Below, piece after piece: positions 9,315 through 16,715 of a stretch of DNA of 64,000 bases. The DNA lies in assembly GCF_902506375.1 (NCBI RefSeq), contig NZ_LR733284.1, positions 2,173,685-2,237,684 of the forward strand, read 5' to 3'. Every line of letters begins with the position of its first letter. Within the stretch, counting starts at the first letter, position 1. A program made the translations under genes and the position numbers. Under the pieces are notes generated by a model. It ran no database searches. It saw only the letters and a program-made list of their open reading frames with translations, and had not been told where the DNA came from. Source of the stretch: Microbacterium sp. 8M (lineage in GTDB: Bacteria > Actinomycetota > Actinomycetes > Actinomycetales > Microbacteriaceae).

Positions 9315-9428
9315 ACTACAGGCGGCGATCTGTTCCGAAAGGAGTTGCAATCTGTCACACCGAGAGTTATGGTGATTTCGAACACTTTCGGGGGAAACTC
9401 TTCCGAACGATCACACGAAGGAGTCTTC
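9315..9428. promoter_or_regulatory. Divergent control region of element 1 (genetic switch)
   Basis: The 114 bp between the repressor (minus) and the first early gene (plus) carry TTCCGAA at 9333-9339 and 9401-9407 and the related TTTCGAA at 9376-9382. These repeats are operator candidates. Exact promoters cannot be assigned by eye. Confidence 0.5.
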
Positions 9429-9638
9429 ATGACCGCGACCGATGGTCCGACGTCCACACCATCATCCCTGCTCTTCGTTGCGGAGGCGGCGGCCCGCCTC
9501 CGGCGCTCGCCGGCGCAACTGTATTGGATGATCCAGTCCGGCACGGCGCCTAAGCACGCAAAGATCGCCGGACGCATTGTGTTCCGCGAGTCCGACATTG
9601 AGGAGTACATCGATGCCGCGTTCGCAGAAGCGGGATGA
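9429..9638 (+). CDS. Small helix-turn-helix protein, excisionase/MerR-like
   Basis: 69 aa from the ATG at 9429, with GAAGGAG upstream. The sequence LFVAEAAARLRRSPAQLYWMIQSG...IAGRIVFRESDIEEYID is the classic winged helix of small excisionase or MerR-like DNA-binding proteins. As the first gene rightwards from the repressor, it is placed like a Cro or Xis protein. Which of the two it is cannot be told from sequence. Confidence 0.8.
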   Translation: MTATDGPTSTPSSLLFVAEAAARLRRSPAQLYWMIQSGTAPKHAKIAGRIVFRESDIEEYIDAAFAEAG

Positions 9639-9954
9639 AGCGTCGTCAACTCGCGCGCCCGATGCCGTAGGCCGGGCGGTGCCGGCGGAGGATTCGGGAC
9701 TTCTCCCGTATGCGGACCCAACTGGCGACCGCGTGGTGCAGTTACTCACGGGCCGCGACGTGACGATCTATGCCGATAGCGCGCCCATCTTCGTCATCAA
9801 CTCGGCGTTGCTGCTCGACCTGATCCAGAAGCACGTGACGTTCGCCCCGACGCGGAGGGGGAACCGCATCCGCGCCCACAAGAGGAACGCCCCGTTAGCC
9901 GTTGCAGCGGCCCGGGGCGAGAACCAGAACCCAATCGACAGGAAAGAGAACTGA
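9613..9954 (+). CDS. Hypothetical early phage protein, 113 aa
   Basis: The ATG at 9613 is preceded by GAGGAG and overlaps the end of the helix-turn-helix gene by 26 bp in another frame, indicating coupling. The N-terminal third is low-complexity; the middle (GDRVVQLLTGRDVTIYADSAPIFVINSALLLDLI in pieces) looks like a folded domain; the C-terminus is basic. No family recognised. Confidence 0.6.
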   Translation: MPRSQKRDEASSTRAPDAVGRAVPAEDSGLLPYADPTGDRVVQLLTGRDVTIYADSAPIFVINSALLLDLIQKHVTFAPTRRGNRIRAHKRNAPLAVAAARGENQNPIDRKEN

Positions 9955-9956
9955 CT

Positions 9957-10571
9957 ATGCCAACGACTTTAGCAGAGGCAAGTGGTGAACCGCAGACGTG
10001 TCAAGACAGACTGGCGGTGATCGATCAGGAGCTCGCGGCTCTGACTGCGAAGCGTGAACGTGTCTTTGTCGACGAGCGCAACCATTGGCGTAGCCGTGGA
10101 TACGAAGCGCACATCGTGCCAAGCAAGAAGGGCATGAACCCGCGCCATTGCGTGCTGGTGAGCGAGTTCTTGTGCTGTTACGGCAGAGGCACAGGTTGGC
10201 GCAGTAGTTGGGTAGTCGAGCAGCGGTACGTGGGTGACGACGATGACTACGCGCTTGGCGTGTATGCCGAGGGCCCGTTCGTATGGATCCGCCGCGGCGA
10301 GTTTGTAGTAGCGCTCAGCGATGGAAAGCGTGCTGTGGTCGTGAAGGCGAAGAGGAGCACGCCGACCAAGGCGCAGCTCGGCAGATGCCTCGCGAGGATT
10401 CGCAATGCAGCCCGGCGTGAGCACATGCGAGTGTCGGTCCGCGGAGATCTGGTGAAGCTCGTGAGTCCCATGAACGACATCGTCTTCGAAGGGGATGCGA
10501 CCAGTGCCGCGTTGTGGCTGGCGGGCATCACGGCGGACACCGTCATCGACCCGGAGGTGATTGGGCAATGA
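9957..10571 (+). CDS. Hypothetical early phage protein, 204 aa
   Basis: It begins two bases after the preceding stop, with AGGAAAG upstream. The N-terminal 40 residues form a short coiled coil (DRLAVIDQELAALTAKRERV); the rest is a mixed alpha/beta domain without a motif I know. It is part of a tight operon and overlaps the next gene by ATGA. Confidence 0.65.
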   Translation: MPTTLAEASGEPQTCQDRLAVIDQELAALTAKRERVFVDERNHWRSRGYEAHIVPSKKGMNPRHCVLVSEFLCCYGRGTGWRSSWVVEQRYVGDDDDYALGVYAEGPFVWIRRGEFVVALSDGKRAVVVKAKRSTPTKAQLGRCLARIRNAARREHMRVSVRGDLVKLVSPMNDIVFEGDATSAALWLAGITADTVIDPEVIGQ

Positions 10572-10900
10572 GCGCTGGCAGGTGCCGTTTCGACTGGTGT
10601 CAGACCGACGCCCTCGAGCACAGAGTAGACCCGAGCCATCACACCCGTGATCTCGGCCACGGCATGCTCCTCTCGGTCGACATGGAAGGGCGGCCGATCG
10701 CCAACTGGATGCCGGACTGGTCCGAGTGGTGGATCAACCACCCCGAGGACGTGACCGAATTCGACGGAGTTACCGACATGCTCCGCGGTCTCAAGCGTGA
10801 CTACGAGAACTTCCGCAACGCACTCATGGCCGACCCTAAGTTCGCCGTCGAGGTCGCGATAGTGCGGATGCGGGATCAGCGAATCGGGAGCGACAGTTGA
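10568..10900 (+). CDS. Cys/His-rich early phage protein (DUF6907-like)
   Basis: 110 aa from the ATG at 10568, which overlaps the previous stop (ATGA). The N-terminus CRFDWCQTDALEHR...SHHTRD has paired Cys and His residues, likely a zinc site, in the pattern I associate with DUF6907 proteins of Streptomyces and their phages. A zinc-dependent nucleic-acid or protein contact is plausible. Family assignment is from memory only. Confidence 0.6.
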   Translation: MSAGRCRFDWCQTDALEHRVDPSHHTRDLGHGMLLSVDMEGRPIANWMPDWSEWWINHPEDVTEFDGVTDMLRGLKRDYENFRNALMADPKFAVEVAIVRMRDQRIGSDS

Positions 10901-11157
10901 TGCGCTCGCCATCGCCATTCCATGCACCGCCTGCCCTGGCCAAGGCGCGTGCCTACAACAGTCTGAAGCTGCTGCGCTCCGAGGCCCCAGCCTGGGTGTT
11001 CGAGCTACTCATTCCGTACATCGATGCACGCATCGAGGAGCAAGCCGAACGAACGCCGAGGCGCGCGGCGCCAAGGCACGCCACTCCCCCGGTTACCGAC
11101 GAAGACCGAATCCTCGACTTCCTCGGAGTCGACCTGACGAAACGAAGGAAGCGATGA
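10900..11157 (+). CDS. Hypothetical early phage protein, 85 aa
   Basis: The ATG at 10900 overlaps the preceding TGA by one base. The N-terminal half is helical (LAKARAYNSLKLLRSEAPAW); the C-terminus is basic and ends TKRRKR, consistent with nucleic-acid binding. No family recognised. It overlaps the next start by ATGA. Confidence 0.55.
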   Translation: MRSPSPFHAPPALAKARAYNSLKLLRSEAPAWVFELLIPYIDARIEEQAERTPRRAAPRHATPPVTDEDRILDFLGVDLTKRRKR

Positions 11158-11510
11158 CTCTTCCCACCTACAACCCCGACAAGAAGTACGAAATGATGGC
11201 CGCCCTACTCCCTTCTGAAGGTCAGAACATGCCCGATCCTGAGTCGATCATCGAAGACCTGCGGCAGATCCTGATCCTCTGTTATGAGTACACAATCAAC
11301 CGCGACCAGCCCTTTGAGGCGCCTGCTGGCGACCTGGCGGATGCCATCGTGGCGTATCTGTTCAACGCCTGGGCCGACAAAACGCATGACTTCGAAACCG
11401 AGCTCAGGCAGTGGTACCTCAGCCGCGGGCTACTCAGAGCAGAAGATCAGCCTGATTCGCCCTCCGGACAGGCGTCGCCTGCAGAGCCGGTAGTCGAAGC
11501 CGACAGCTGA
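11154..11510 (+). CDS. Hypothetical early phage protein, 118 aa
   Basis: An acidic, helical protein, start overlapping the preceding stop (ATGA). The core reads DPESIIEDLRQILILCYEYT...DLADAIVAYLFNAWADKT. No motif recognised. It is the last gene before a hairpin terminator. Confidence 0.58.
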   Translation: MTLPTYNPDKKYEMMAALLPSEGQNMPDPESIIEDLRQILILCYEYTINRDQPFEAPAGDLADAIVAYLFNAWADKTHDFETELRQWYLSRGLLRAEDQPDSPSGQASPAEPVVEADS

Positions 11511-11524
11511 CCTCGAAGCCCTCG

Positions 11525-11557
11525 AGGCCCGCACTCCAAGTCCAGGGGTGCGGGCCT
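11525..11557 (+). terminator. Hairpin terminator within the early region
   Basis: A 10-bp perfect stem has arms at 11525-11534 and 11548-11557 (AGGCCCGCAC / GTGCGGGCCT), followed by TCATCTT. It separates the small early genes from the replication-type genes, whose first ribosome site (GGAGG) follows 8 bp later. Confidence 0.65.
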
Positions 11558-11575
11558 TCATCTTGGAGGTGAAAC

Positions 11576-12103
11576 ATGACATGGACACGACTCGATGACA
11601 CGTGGACTGACAAACCTCAACTAGAGGAGCTCGATTTCGCAACCCGGTGGCACTACCTGGCCATGATTCAGTTCTGCAGTCGGAACGAGCGCCATGACGG
11701 GCTGGTTCGCAACATCGACGCCCGACGCTGCTCTGACGTTCCCGATCCAGCCCGGTGCCTGGCCGAGTTGGCGACGGCGAACCTCATCCGCGTCGAAGGA
11801 GGCGCGTATCGCATTCTCGGGATCGCGGAGCACGTTCCGCCCGAGTGGGTCGCCAAGAAGCGAGAGCGTGACCGCGACAGGAAGCGGCGCGAACGAGCCC
11901 ACAAGGCCGGCGACCACTCGCTCTGCGGAGAGACATGTGTCTCAGCGAATGTCACAACGACAGTCGCAACGAATGTCACGGCGAACGCCGGGACGGGACG
12001 GGACGGGACGGGACGGGCTGATACAGCAGGGGGTTCTACGGAGACGATCGAATGGGAAACCGCGGTGCCTGGTCGTCCTGATCTGAAGGTGGTGGCCGGA
12101 TGA
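11576..12103 (+). CDS. Phage replication-initiation/replisome-organiser-like protein
   Basis: 175 aa; GGAGGTG precedes the ATG. The first 100 residues (MTWTRLDDTWTDKPQLEEL...FCSRNERHDGLVRN...LATANLIRVEGGAYRILGIAEH) match the winged-helix N-terminal domain found in small phage replication proteins. A basic stretch (KKRERDRDRKRRERAHK) follows, then a low-complexity tail containing a five-base tandem repeat. The next gene overlaps by ATGA. The role in replication is inferred from this domain and operon position. Confidence 0.65.
   Translation: MTWTRLDDTWTDKPQLEELDFATRWHYLAMIQFCSRNERHDGLVRNIDARRCSDVPDPARCLAELATANLIRVEGGAYRILGIAEHVPPEWVAKKRERDRDRKRRERAHKAGDHSLCGETCVSANVTTTVATNVTANAGTGRDGTGRADTAGGSTETIEWETAVPGRPDLKVVAG
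11990..12017 (+). repeat. Five-base tandem repeat inside the replication-type gene
   Basis: Five consecutive GGACG units at 11991-12015 with a partial sixth. The unit length is not a multiple of three, so gain or loss of one unit would shift the frame of this gene before its overlap with the next. Confidence 0.85.
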
Positions 12104-12759
12104 AGCTCACCGCAACCGAACCACCCGCGCTCGCATACACCATTCCTTCTGCCTCTCGTTGGACTCAGCGGTTCGAACAGCATCTCGACCAGGTGCCGAT
12201 GCTCCTCGAGGTTCTTCGCGGCGCACGCGGCGGCGTGCACGCCGCTCGGACAGGCTCGGAACGTGTTTCCGGTGGCGGAGGTGTAGCCCCATCACCCCTG
12301 AGGGAAACGCCGGTGGACGATGCCGACGATCTGTGGGCCGCACTGGTGGAGTACACCGGGGAGGTCGCAGAGCGTCTTCAGGATCCCGCTCCGGCCGCTG
12401 TCGGAGCCACGTGGGCGATCGATGAGAGCGTGCGCGGTCTTCCATCCTGGATGAACAGCGAACTCGCATACACAGCCGGATTCGCGATCGTCTCGTGGCT
12501 TATTGATCGCGTGGTGGACATCGCCGAGCTGCGGATGAACGACGCCGAGGAGTTCCTGTTCTCGCTGATCCGGAAGCTGCAGTCGCGTTACGTGCTCGAC
12601 CCAATCGAGCGTCCGGCGCATGCCCGGACATGCAGTGTCTGTGGCGAGCGAGCGGTGGTGGTGTCGTGGGTCAGTGATGAGACGGGAGAGGCGTCTTGTC
12701 GGGTCTGCGGCGCCACCTATGCCCCTGACGAGGATGAGGATGGTGCATCACGTGGATAA
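12100..12759 (+). CDS. Phage protein with C-terminal zinc ribbon, 219 aa
   Basis: The start overlaps the preceding stop (ATGA). A variable, Gly/Arg-rich N-terminus leads into a helical domain (LWAALVEYTGEVAERLQ...AELRMNDAEEFLFSLIRKLQ in pieces) and a four-cysteine ribbon CSVCGERAVV...CRVCGATY. Such proteins are common in actinophage replication operons, but I cannot name the family. Zinc binding is inferred from the paired CxxC motifs. Confidence 0.7.
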   Translation: MKLTATEPPALAYTIPSASRWTQRFEQHLDQVPMLLEVLRGARGGVHAARTGSERVSGGGGVAPSPLRETPVDDADDLWAALVEYTGEVAERLQDPAPAAVGATWAIDESVRGLPSWMNSELAYTAGFAIVSWLIDRVVDIAELRMNDAEEFLFSLIRKLQSRYVLDPIERPAHARTCSVCGERAVVVSWVSDETGEASCRVCGATYAPDEDEDGASRG

Positions 12760-12964
12760 GGCGCTGACATACCGCCAAGCGGCTCGACGGGTGCGACGCT
12801 CAGTGCGGACGCTCAAGCGTTGGAGGCGCAACGGCATGCCGATGGAATGGCAGGACGGGCATCTTGTCGTAGAGGAGTCCGTCCTGCTCGCCTGGTGGCG
12901 TGATCGAATGTCCGCCGATCCCGTTCACCAGCAGCGGATCAGGCGTATGGGCAGCGGCGTCTAA
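12734..12964 (+). CDS. Small helix-turn-helix protein
   Basis: 76 aa from the ATG at 12734; it overlaps the preceding gene by 26 bp in another frame. LTYRQAARRVRRSVRTLKRWRRNGMP...LVVEESVLLAWW is an excisionase/MerR-like winged helix with a basic recognition helix. It is the last gene of the rightward early operon and convergent with the next regulator. It may regulate or help excision; the first small protein at 9429 is of the same general type. Confidence 0.7.
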   Translation: MRMVHHVDKALTYRQAARRVRRSVRTLKRWRRNGMPMEWQDGHLVVEESVLLAWWRDRMSADPVHQQRIRRMGSGV

Positions 12965-12974
12965 TCGCGAACCG

Positions 12975-13388
12975 TCACCAAGCCGTCTTGCGCTTCCCGG
13001 CCCGCGGTGGCTGAGCCCAGTCGTCGACCGGGTCTTCCTCGAAGATCACGTCGGCGGCTGGGTCGGCCTGGGAAAAGCGCTCGCCCATGAGTGCCGATTC
13101 GAGCAAGTCCGGCAATCTGATCCCGATGTACTCCGCGACCAGCTCGAGCTCATGATGTGTGAACTCGTAGGCGCCGTTCAACCGCCCAGAGACGGTCGGC
13201 TTGCTCATCCCAAGGACAGTCGCCAGCCCCGATGCCCGAAGGTCGCGTCGTGCCAGCTCGGCTCGGACAGCCGCCGCAATTGCCTTGGGCGGCAGCGCAT
13301 ATCTAGCCGCCATGGGAAACCTGCGCCCATCCAACTCCTCGCGCACGATTGCGCGGATAGCTTCTTCAAGCGAGCTACTCACGTTCAT
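12975..13388 (-). CDS. Helix-turn-helix regulator, paralogue of the right-end regulator
   Basis: 137 aa from the ATG at 13388; a start at 13400 would add four residues. It has a short N-terminal helix (AIRAIVREELDG), then a helix-turn-helix (LASGLATVLGMSKPTVSGRLNGAYEF region), and ends DDWAQPPRAGKRK. Residue patterns VREEL, AAAVRAE, PTV.GRL.G.YEF, LLESA..GER and WAQPP are shared with the protein at 44720-45130, so the two are clearly paralogues. The recruited DNA target is unknown. Confidence 0.72.
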   Translation of the reverse strand: MNVSSSLEEAIRAIVREELDGRRFPMAARYALPPKAIAAAVRAELARRDLRASGLATVLGMSKPTVSGRLNGAYEFTHHELELVAEYIGIRLPDLLESALMGERFSQADPAADVIFEEDPVDDWAQPPRAGKRKTAW

Positions 13389-13463
13389 CGTGTAACCCAT
13401 AACCACACCGTAGGCGTCGCCTCGGACACGCACAGTGTGGTTGGCGCCGCTGACCGCTAGCCA

Positions 13464-13724
13464 CTAGGCGTACGTGTGGTGCACATGCCATCCGTCCTCG
13501 CTCTTGTAGAGGTCGAAGACGTACGATTCTCCGTCTTCATTCGTGCCCTGGAAGCGCCATCCGTGCAGGGGCCGGAGAGCATCGAGCGGGACGGACCACA
13601 GGGAATCCCGGATCCGAGTGGGGGTATCTGTCACGCGCCATCGCTTCCCGGCGAAGATCATTCGGGCGGGTACATCGTTGACCATCCACAGCGTCACCGG
13701 CTGTTCGACTGTTCGCAGGCTCAT
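13464..13724 (-). CDS. Small conserved actinobacterial protein, DUF6504-like
   Basis: 86 aa. EQPVTLWMVNDVPARMIFAGKRWRV followed by HGWRFQGTNEDGESYVFDLY resembles short actinobacterial proteins grouped as DUF6504, with a beta-rich single domain. Its function is not known. It is divergent from the 92-aa anchor gene at 13772. Confidence 0.6.
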   Translation of the reverse strand: MSLRTVEQPVTLWMVNDVPARMIFAGKRWRVTDTPTRIRDSLWSVPLDALRPLHGWRFQGTNEDGESYVFDLYKSEDGWHVHHTYA

Positions 13725-13771
13725 GGGTTAACACCCTAGAACACATATTCGAATCGAGCTATAGTGCGAGC

Positions 13772-14050
13772 GTGCACGTGATCCAGCTCGCCCGCTCCCA
13801 GTGGCTCGTGGTGGACAACCACTACCGGGCCCGATTTCTCATCGTCGAGGGACCGCTGGTGCTGCGCGAGACGGGCGAGACGCACGTCAAGCATCGGGTC
13901 GAATGGTGGGCGCCGGATCCGAAGAAGCGGCATGTCCTCACCGTGTGCGATGGGCTCCTTGCCGCAGAGAACTGGTGTCGAGACGAGATCGTCAATGCCG
14001 ACGCGGAGAAGGCATCGATATCCGCATCGGTCGCGCGCATCGGGTTCTGA
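13772..14050 (+). CDS. 92-aa conserved protein, left anchor of the cargo region
   Basis: The start at 13772 is GTG, as in the sequence gcGTGcacgtg. The protein is a compact beta-rich domain (LVVDNHYRARFLIVEGPLVL...HRVEWWAPDPKKRHVLTVCDGL). A copy with about 90% identical residues, but a disrupted 5' part, lies in element 2 at 53701-53967. I do not recognise the family. Its repeated occurrence at the left border of the cargo region makes it useful as a marker. Confidence 0.65.
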   Translation: MHVIQLARSQWLVVDNHYRARFLIVEGPLVLRETGETHVKHRVEWWAPDPKKRHVLTVCDGLLAAENWCRDEIVNADAEKASISASVARIGF

Positions 14051-14055
14051 TCACG

Positions 14056-14349
14056 ATGGGGACGAGCCAGCGCGAAGCAAACGCGGCCGCGGACCACTTC
14101 CTGCTCAAGGTCGCCCGCGAGAACCCGCTGCAGACCCTCTCTGACAAGGAATTGCGGCTCGACGTCGCCCCGCTCACGACCTACCCGAAACCGATCCGTG
14201 CGAAGACGTGGGTGCGGTTTGCCGCGATCCCTGTGGGCGTGGACTACTGGATCCACCGGCACCACCGCGGACGCCGCCGCGATCTCCTTCCGGATCCGCG
14301 ACAAGACGTTCCGCCGCTGGTGTGGCGCAACGCCGTCAGCATCCCGTAG
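14056..14349 (+). CDS. Hypothetical 97-aa protein with apparent compensating frameshifts
   Basis: It starts five bases after the 92-aa gene. The N-terminal half (AAADHFLLKVARENPLQTLSD...RAKTWVRFAAIPVGV) and the last residues (VWRNAVSIP) read well, but the middle (about 14240-14320) is an unusual His/Arg/Pro run. In a neighbouring frame the same bases give WITGTTADAAAISFRIRDKTFR-like sequence, which looks far more like protein. One base gained and one lost would restore a continuous domain. The present frame remains open and may make an altered product. Confidence 0.5.
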   Translation: MGTSQREANAAADHFLLKVARENPLQTLSDKELRLDVAPLTTYPKPIRAKTWVRFAAIPVGVDYWIHRHHRGRRRDLLPDPRQDVPPLVWRNAVSIP

Positions 14350-14374
14350 GACGAGCGGAGACCACCACGGGAGA

Positions 14375-14395
14375 CGACCCCTCTCTGAGGGGTCG
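14375..14395. terminator. Strong hairpin in the gap before the Tat-exported protein gene
   Basis: CGACCCCTC at 14375-14383, three-base loop, GAGGGGTCG at 14387-14395. It lies between convergent genes (stops at 14349 and 14569). The rest of the 219-bp gap is purine/pyrimidine-biased with no open frame I would support. Confidence 0.5.
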
Positions 14396-14568
14396 CCTCC
14401 CCGGGGTTCTCCCCGTTGCGAGGTCCCCGCCGAGAGGAGTGGAGTCTGGGAATCCCACCCTCTCACCTCAGTCTTCAACCTCTCTCCCGCGCGCAAGGGG
14501 AGGGTAGAGCCCGCGGGAGAGAGGCACCTTTCAGGCTCTACGCCTCTATGTATTGGGGGGCTTGTGTG

Positions 14569-15159
14569 TCAGGCCACGACGAAGATCTGGCCCGACTGAT
14601 GCACGCCGCCGTTGTTGCTCGTATTGCTCTCGCCGCCGGTCACTTCGAGGTTCATCTCGAAGGCGTACGACGTGTTGACCGGGCCGGCGACGACGTGCGC
14701 CCACCGGAAGTCATACTGACCGACGGGGACCGGGGCCATGAGGAACGTGTAGTAGTCGCGGCCCCCCTGCTGGAACGTGTTCACCAGTGTCCAGCCAGCG
14801 GATGCGCCGTTGTTGGGAAGCGCGAGCGTGGCCGTCGGGTCGTTGTTGACCGAGGGAACGCTGACCGTGATCTGCACGCTGGGTGCCGGATCGGGCCCGG
14901 CGCTCTGGAAGATCAGATCCGCCCATGGCGTCTGACCCCGCGCCACCTGAGTGGTGTTCGCCGTCGGTCCTGACACGTACACCAGGTCAAAGTTGAGGGT
15001 GACCGATGCGGACGCGAGAGGTGTCGCCGCCGCAGCGGCGATCACCGGGACGCTCCATGCCGCGCCCTTGACGAGGGTTCGGCGGTCGATGTGCTTGGTT
15101 CCCCCGACGCGAGGTGTCGTGCCCGTTGATCCGGCCGTGCTTCTTAGTTGGTTACTCAT
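14569..15159 (-). CDS. Tat-exported phage cargo protein, 196 aa
   Basis: ATG at 15159, with AGGGGAG upstream; in-frame starts further out lack such a site. The N-terminus has a twin-arginine motif (DRRTLVKGAAW) followed by a hydrophobic stretch and an ALASAS-type cleavage site at about residue 55. The mature part is beta-rich (VQITVSVPSVNNDPTATL...YDFRWAHVVAGPVN) like an immunoglobulin-like or conserved-repeat domain. The signal peptide is nearly the same as that of the repeat protein at 57216-58547 in element 2, while the mature domains differ. Probably a surface or secreted lysogenic-conversion protein. Confidence 0.72.
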   Translation of the reverse strand: MSNQLRSTAGSTGTTPRVGGTKHIDRRTLVKGAAWSVPVIAAAAATPLASASVTLNFDLVYVSGPTANTTQVARGQTPWADLIFQSAGPDPAPSVQITVSVPSVNNDPTATLALPNNGASAGWTLVNTFQQGGRDYYTFLMAPVPVGQYDFRWAHVVAGPVNTSYAFEMNLEVTGGESNTSNNGGVHQSGQIFVVA

Positions 15160-15405
15160 GTCTGCTCTCCCCTTGCTAGCGGGCACTGCCCGTCGTGTCT
15201 CGCGCAAAACCTTGGCATGTGACCGGGCACGGGTCGCGAGTCGCGCAGAAACTGGCACGTTCTCGGTCAATTTCTGCGCGGGTCGAGGCCGGCCTTCGGA
15301 GTCCCCGTAGCGTTCTGCGGGCGTGCTCGTCGTGCCCGCTGACATCAGCACTGCGCGGTCGTCGGGCGGGAGCATGTGATCGCTCCCGACGACAAGAGGA
15401 CTTGC

Positions 15406-15594
15406 ATGACTGCTCGGCGTGTATCCGTGAGTCAACGGCTGCGTGAGGGCCGGCGGCGTCGCCGTGCTCGGCGCAGCCGCCGCTACTATGAGGGGCCGAG
15501 CCCGCTGTTAACACGGATTTTACGCATCGCTGCGGGCGTGTTTGTTGTTGCCGGCGTCATACTGGCCGTGTACGCATTCTTCTTCTACCGCTAG
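15406..15594 (+). CDS. Small basic single-span membrane protein, 62 aa
   Basis: ATG at 15406 with AAGAGGA upstream. A strongly basic N-terminus (RLREGRRRRRARRSRR) is followed by one hydrophobic segment (LRIAAGVFVVAGVILAVYAF). It would sit in the membrane with the basic part inside. No family is recognised. It precedes the AraC regulator by 19 bp and may be co-transcribed. Confidence 0.6.
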   Translation: MTARRVSVSQRLREGRRRRRARRSRRYYEGPSPLLTRILRIAAGVFVVAGVILAVYAFFFYR

Positions 15595-15613
15595 ATCCTC
15601 GAAAGGTTCGTGG

Positions 15614-16516
15614 GTGGCCACTGAGTTGAGCCGTAAGGCGCAGCATGAGCGTGACGAGCAACGACGTCGCCATGCACTCAAGATGGGGGACGAAGCAGCA
15701 GAGCAGTGTGATGACTTCGGGTGGACGCCGACGGGTGAGATCGATCCGACACTCGTCGCGAAGGTGGCTCAGCAGCCCGGTTACGGGGTAGGGCGGGCGT
15801 GGTCAGCGAAAGCGACTTACGACCTCTCCCACGCGCCGAGACGGATCTACCTCGTGCACACGGTGGAAGGCGGTTTCGACTTCACCGTCGACAGCAAGAC
15901 CGTCACGACTGAGGCCGGGCAATTGGTCCTCCTCGACGGAGACGCGCCCACCTCTGCGCGCACGCGCGCGGCGACCGCCCGCTTCGTCTGGCACCTGACG
16001 CCGACGTTCCTGAACCCGCGACAGCACCGGTTCCGATTCCACGAGCCCGTCGCGATCAACAACGGGACCATGCAGGGCATCATGGCCCTCACCAACGCGA
16101 CGCTCACCCAATCCGACACAGGACCCGCGAGTGCGCACATCGGACACGCTCTGGAGCACCTGATCGCCGGAGCCCTGCAAGAAGCCGGGACGCTCCGCAA
16201 CTCGGCCGATGCCCTGCACCGCGACGACCTCTTCACCGCCGCGCAGACCGTCATCGAGACGCACTTCAGAGACCCCGCCTTCGACGTCAACCAGCTCGCC
16301 CGCGAACTCTCCAGCACCGTGCGACACGTGCACCGTGCCTTTAGAACGTTCGGGACCACGCCCCGGCGACAGATCCAGGAACGACGTCTCGCCGAGTTCG
16401 ACCGGCTCGCCCCACAGATCCTTACCCTCAAACAGGCCGTCGAGCGCTCCGGCTTCACCTCGGTCCGCCAGTATGCGCGGGCCGTCGCAAGCCAAGCCGA
16501 CACACAGCCCAACTAG
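15614..16516 (+). CDS. AraC-family transcriptional regulator
   Basis: 300 aa from the GTG at 15614, with GAAAGG upstream. The N-terminal part contains a cupin-like sensor domain (YLVHTVEGGFDFTVD...GQLVLLDGDAPTSA), and the C-terminal 100 residues hold the double helix-turn-helix of AraC proteins (FDVNQLARELSSTVRHVHRAFRTFGTTPRRQIQERRL). AraC regulators are uncommon in phage genomes, so this is cargo that may alter host expression. Its ligand and targets are unknown. The gene has no counterpart in element 2. Confidence 0.85.
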   Translation: MATELSRKAQHERDEQRRRHALKMGDEAAEQCDDFGWTPTGEIDPTLVAKVAQQPGYGVGRAWSAKATYDLSHAPRRIYLVHTVEGGFDFTVDSKTVTTEAGQLVLLDGDAPTSARTRAATARFVWHLTPTFLNPRQHRFRFHEPVAINNGTMQGIMALTNATLTQSDTGPASAHIGHALEHLIAGALQEAGTLRNSADALHRDDLFTAAQTVIETHFRDPAFDVNQLARELSSTVRHVHRAFRTFGTTPRRQIQERRLAEFDRLAPQILTLKQAVERSGFTSVRQYARAVASQADTQPN

Positions 16517-16715
16517 GCACGTCGGCGTCCTCCTCGGCTCTCGACCACGCTCCGCGCCGCTGTCGAGAGCGCACGCCACCCGGAGATCCGGTCAATGTTC
16601 CCCGGCGGCGGAGCGAACGAACCCGTCGCACGTGAGGACCGATCACGGTGGGTCGCGGACATCACCGCGAGATACCGGGGTGCCCGACCGGGCGGCTCGG
16701 CGTAGGGTGTCGGGC

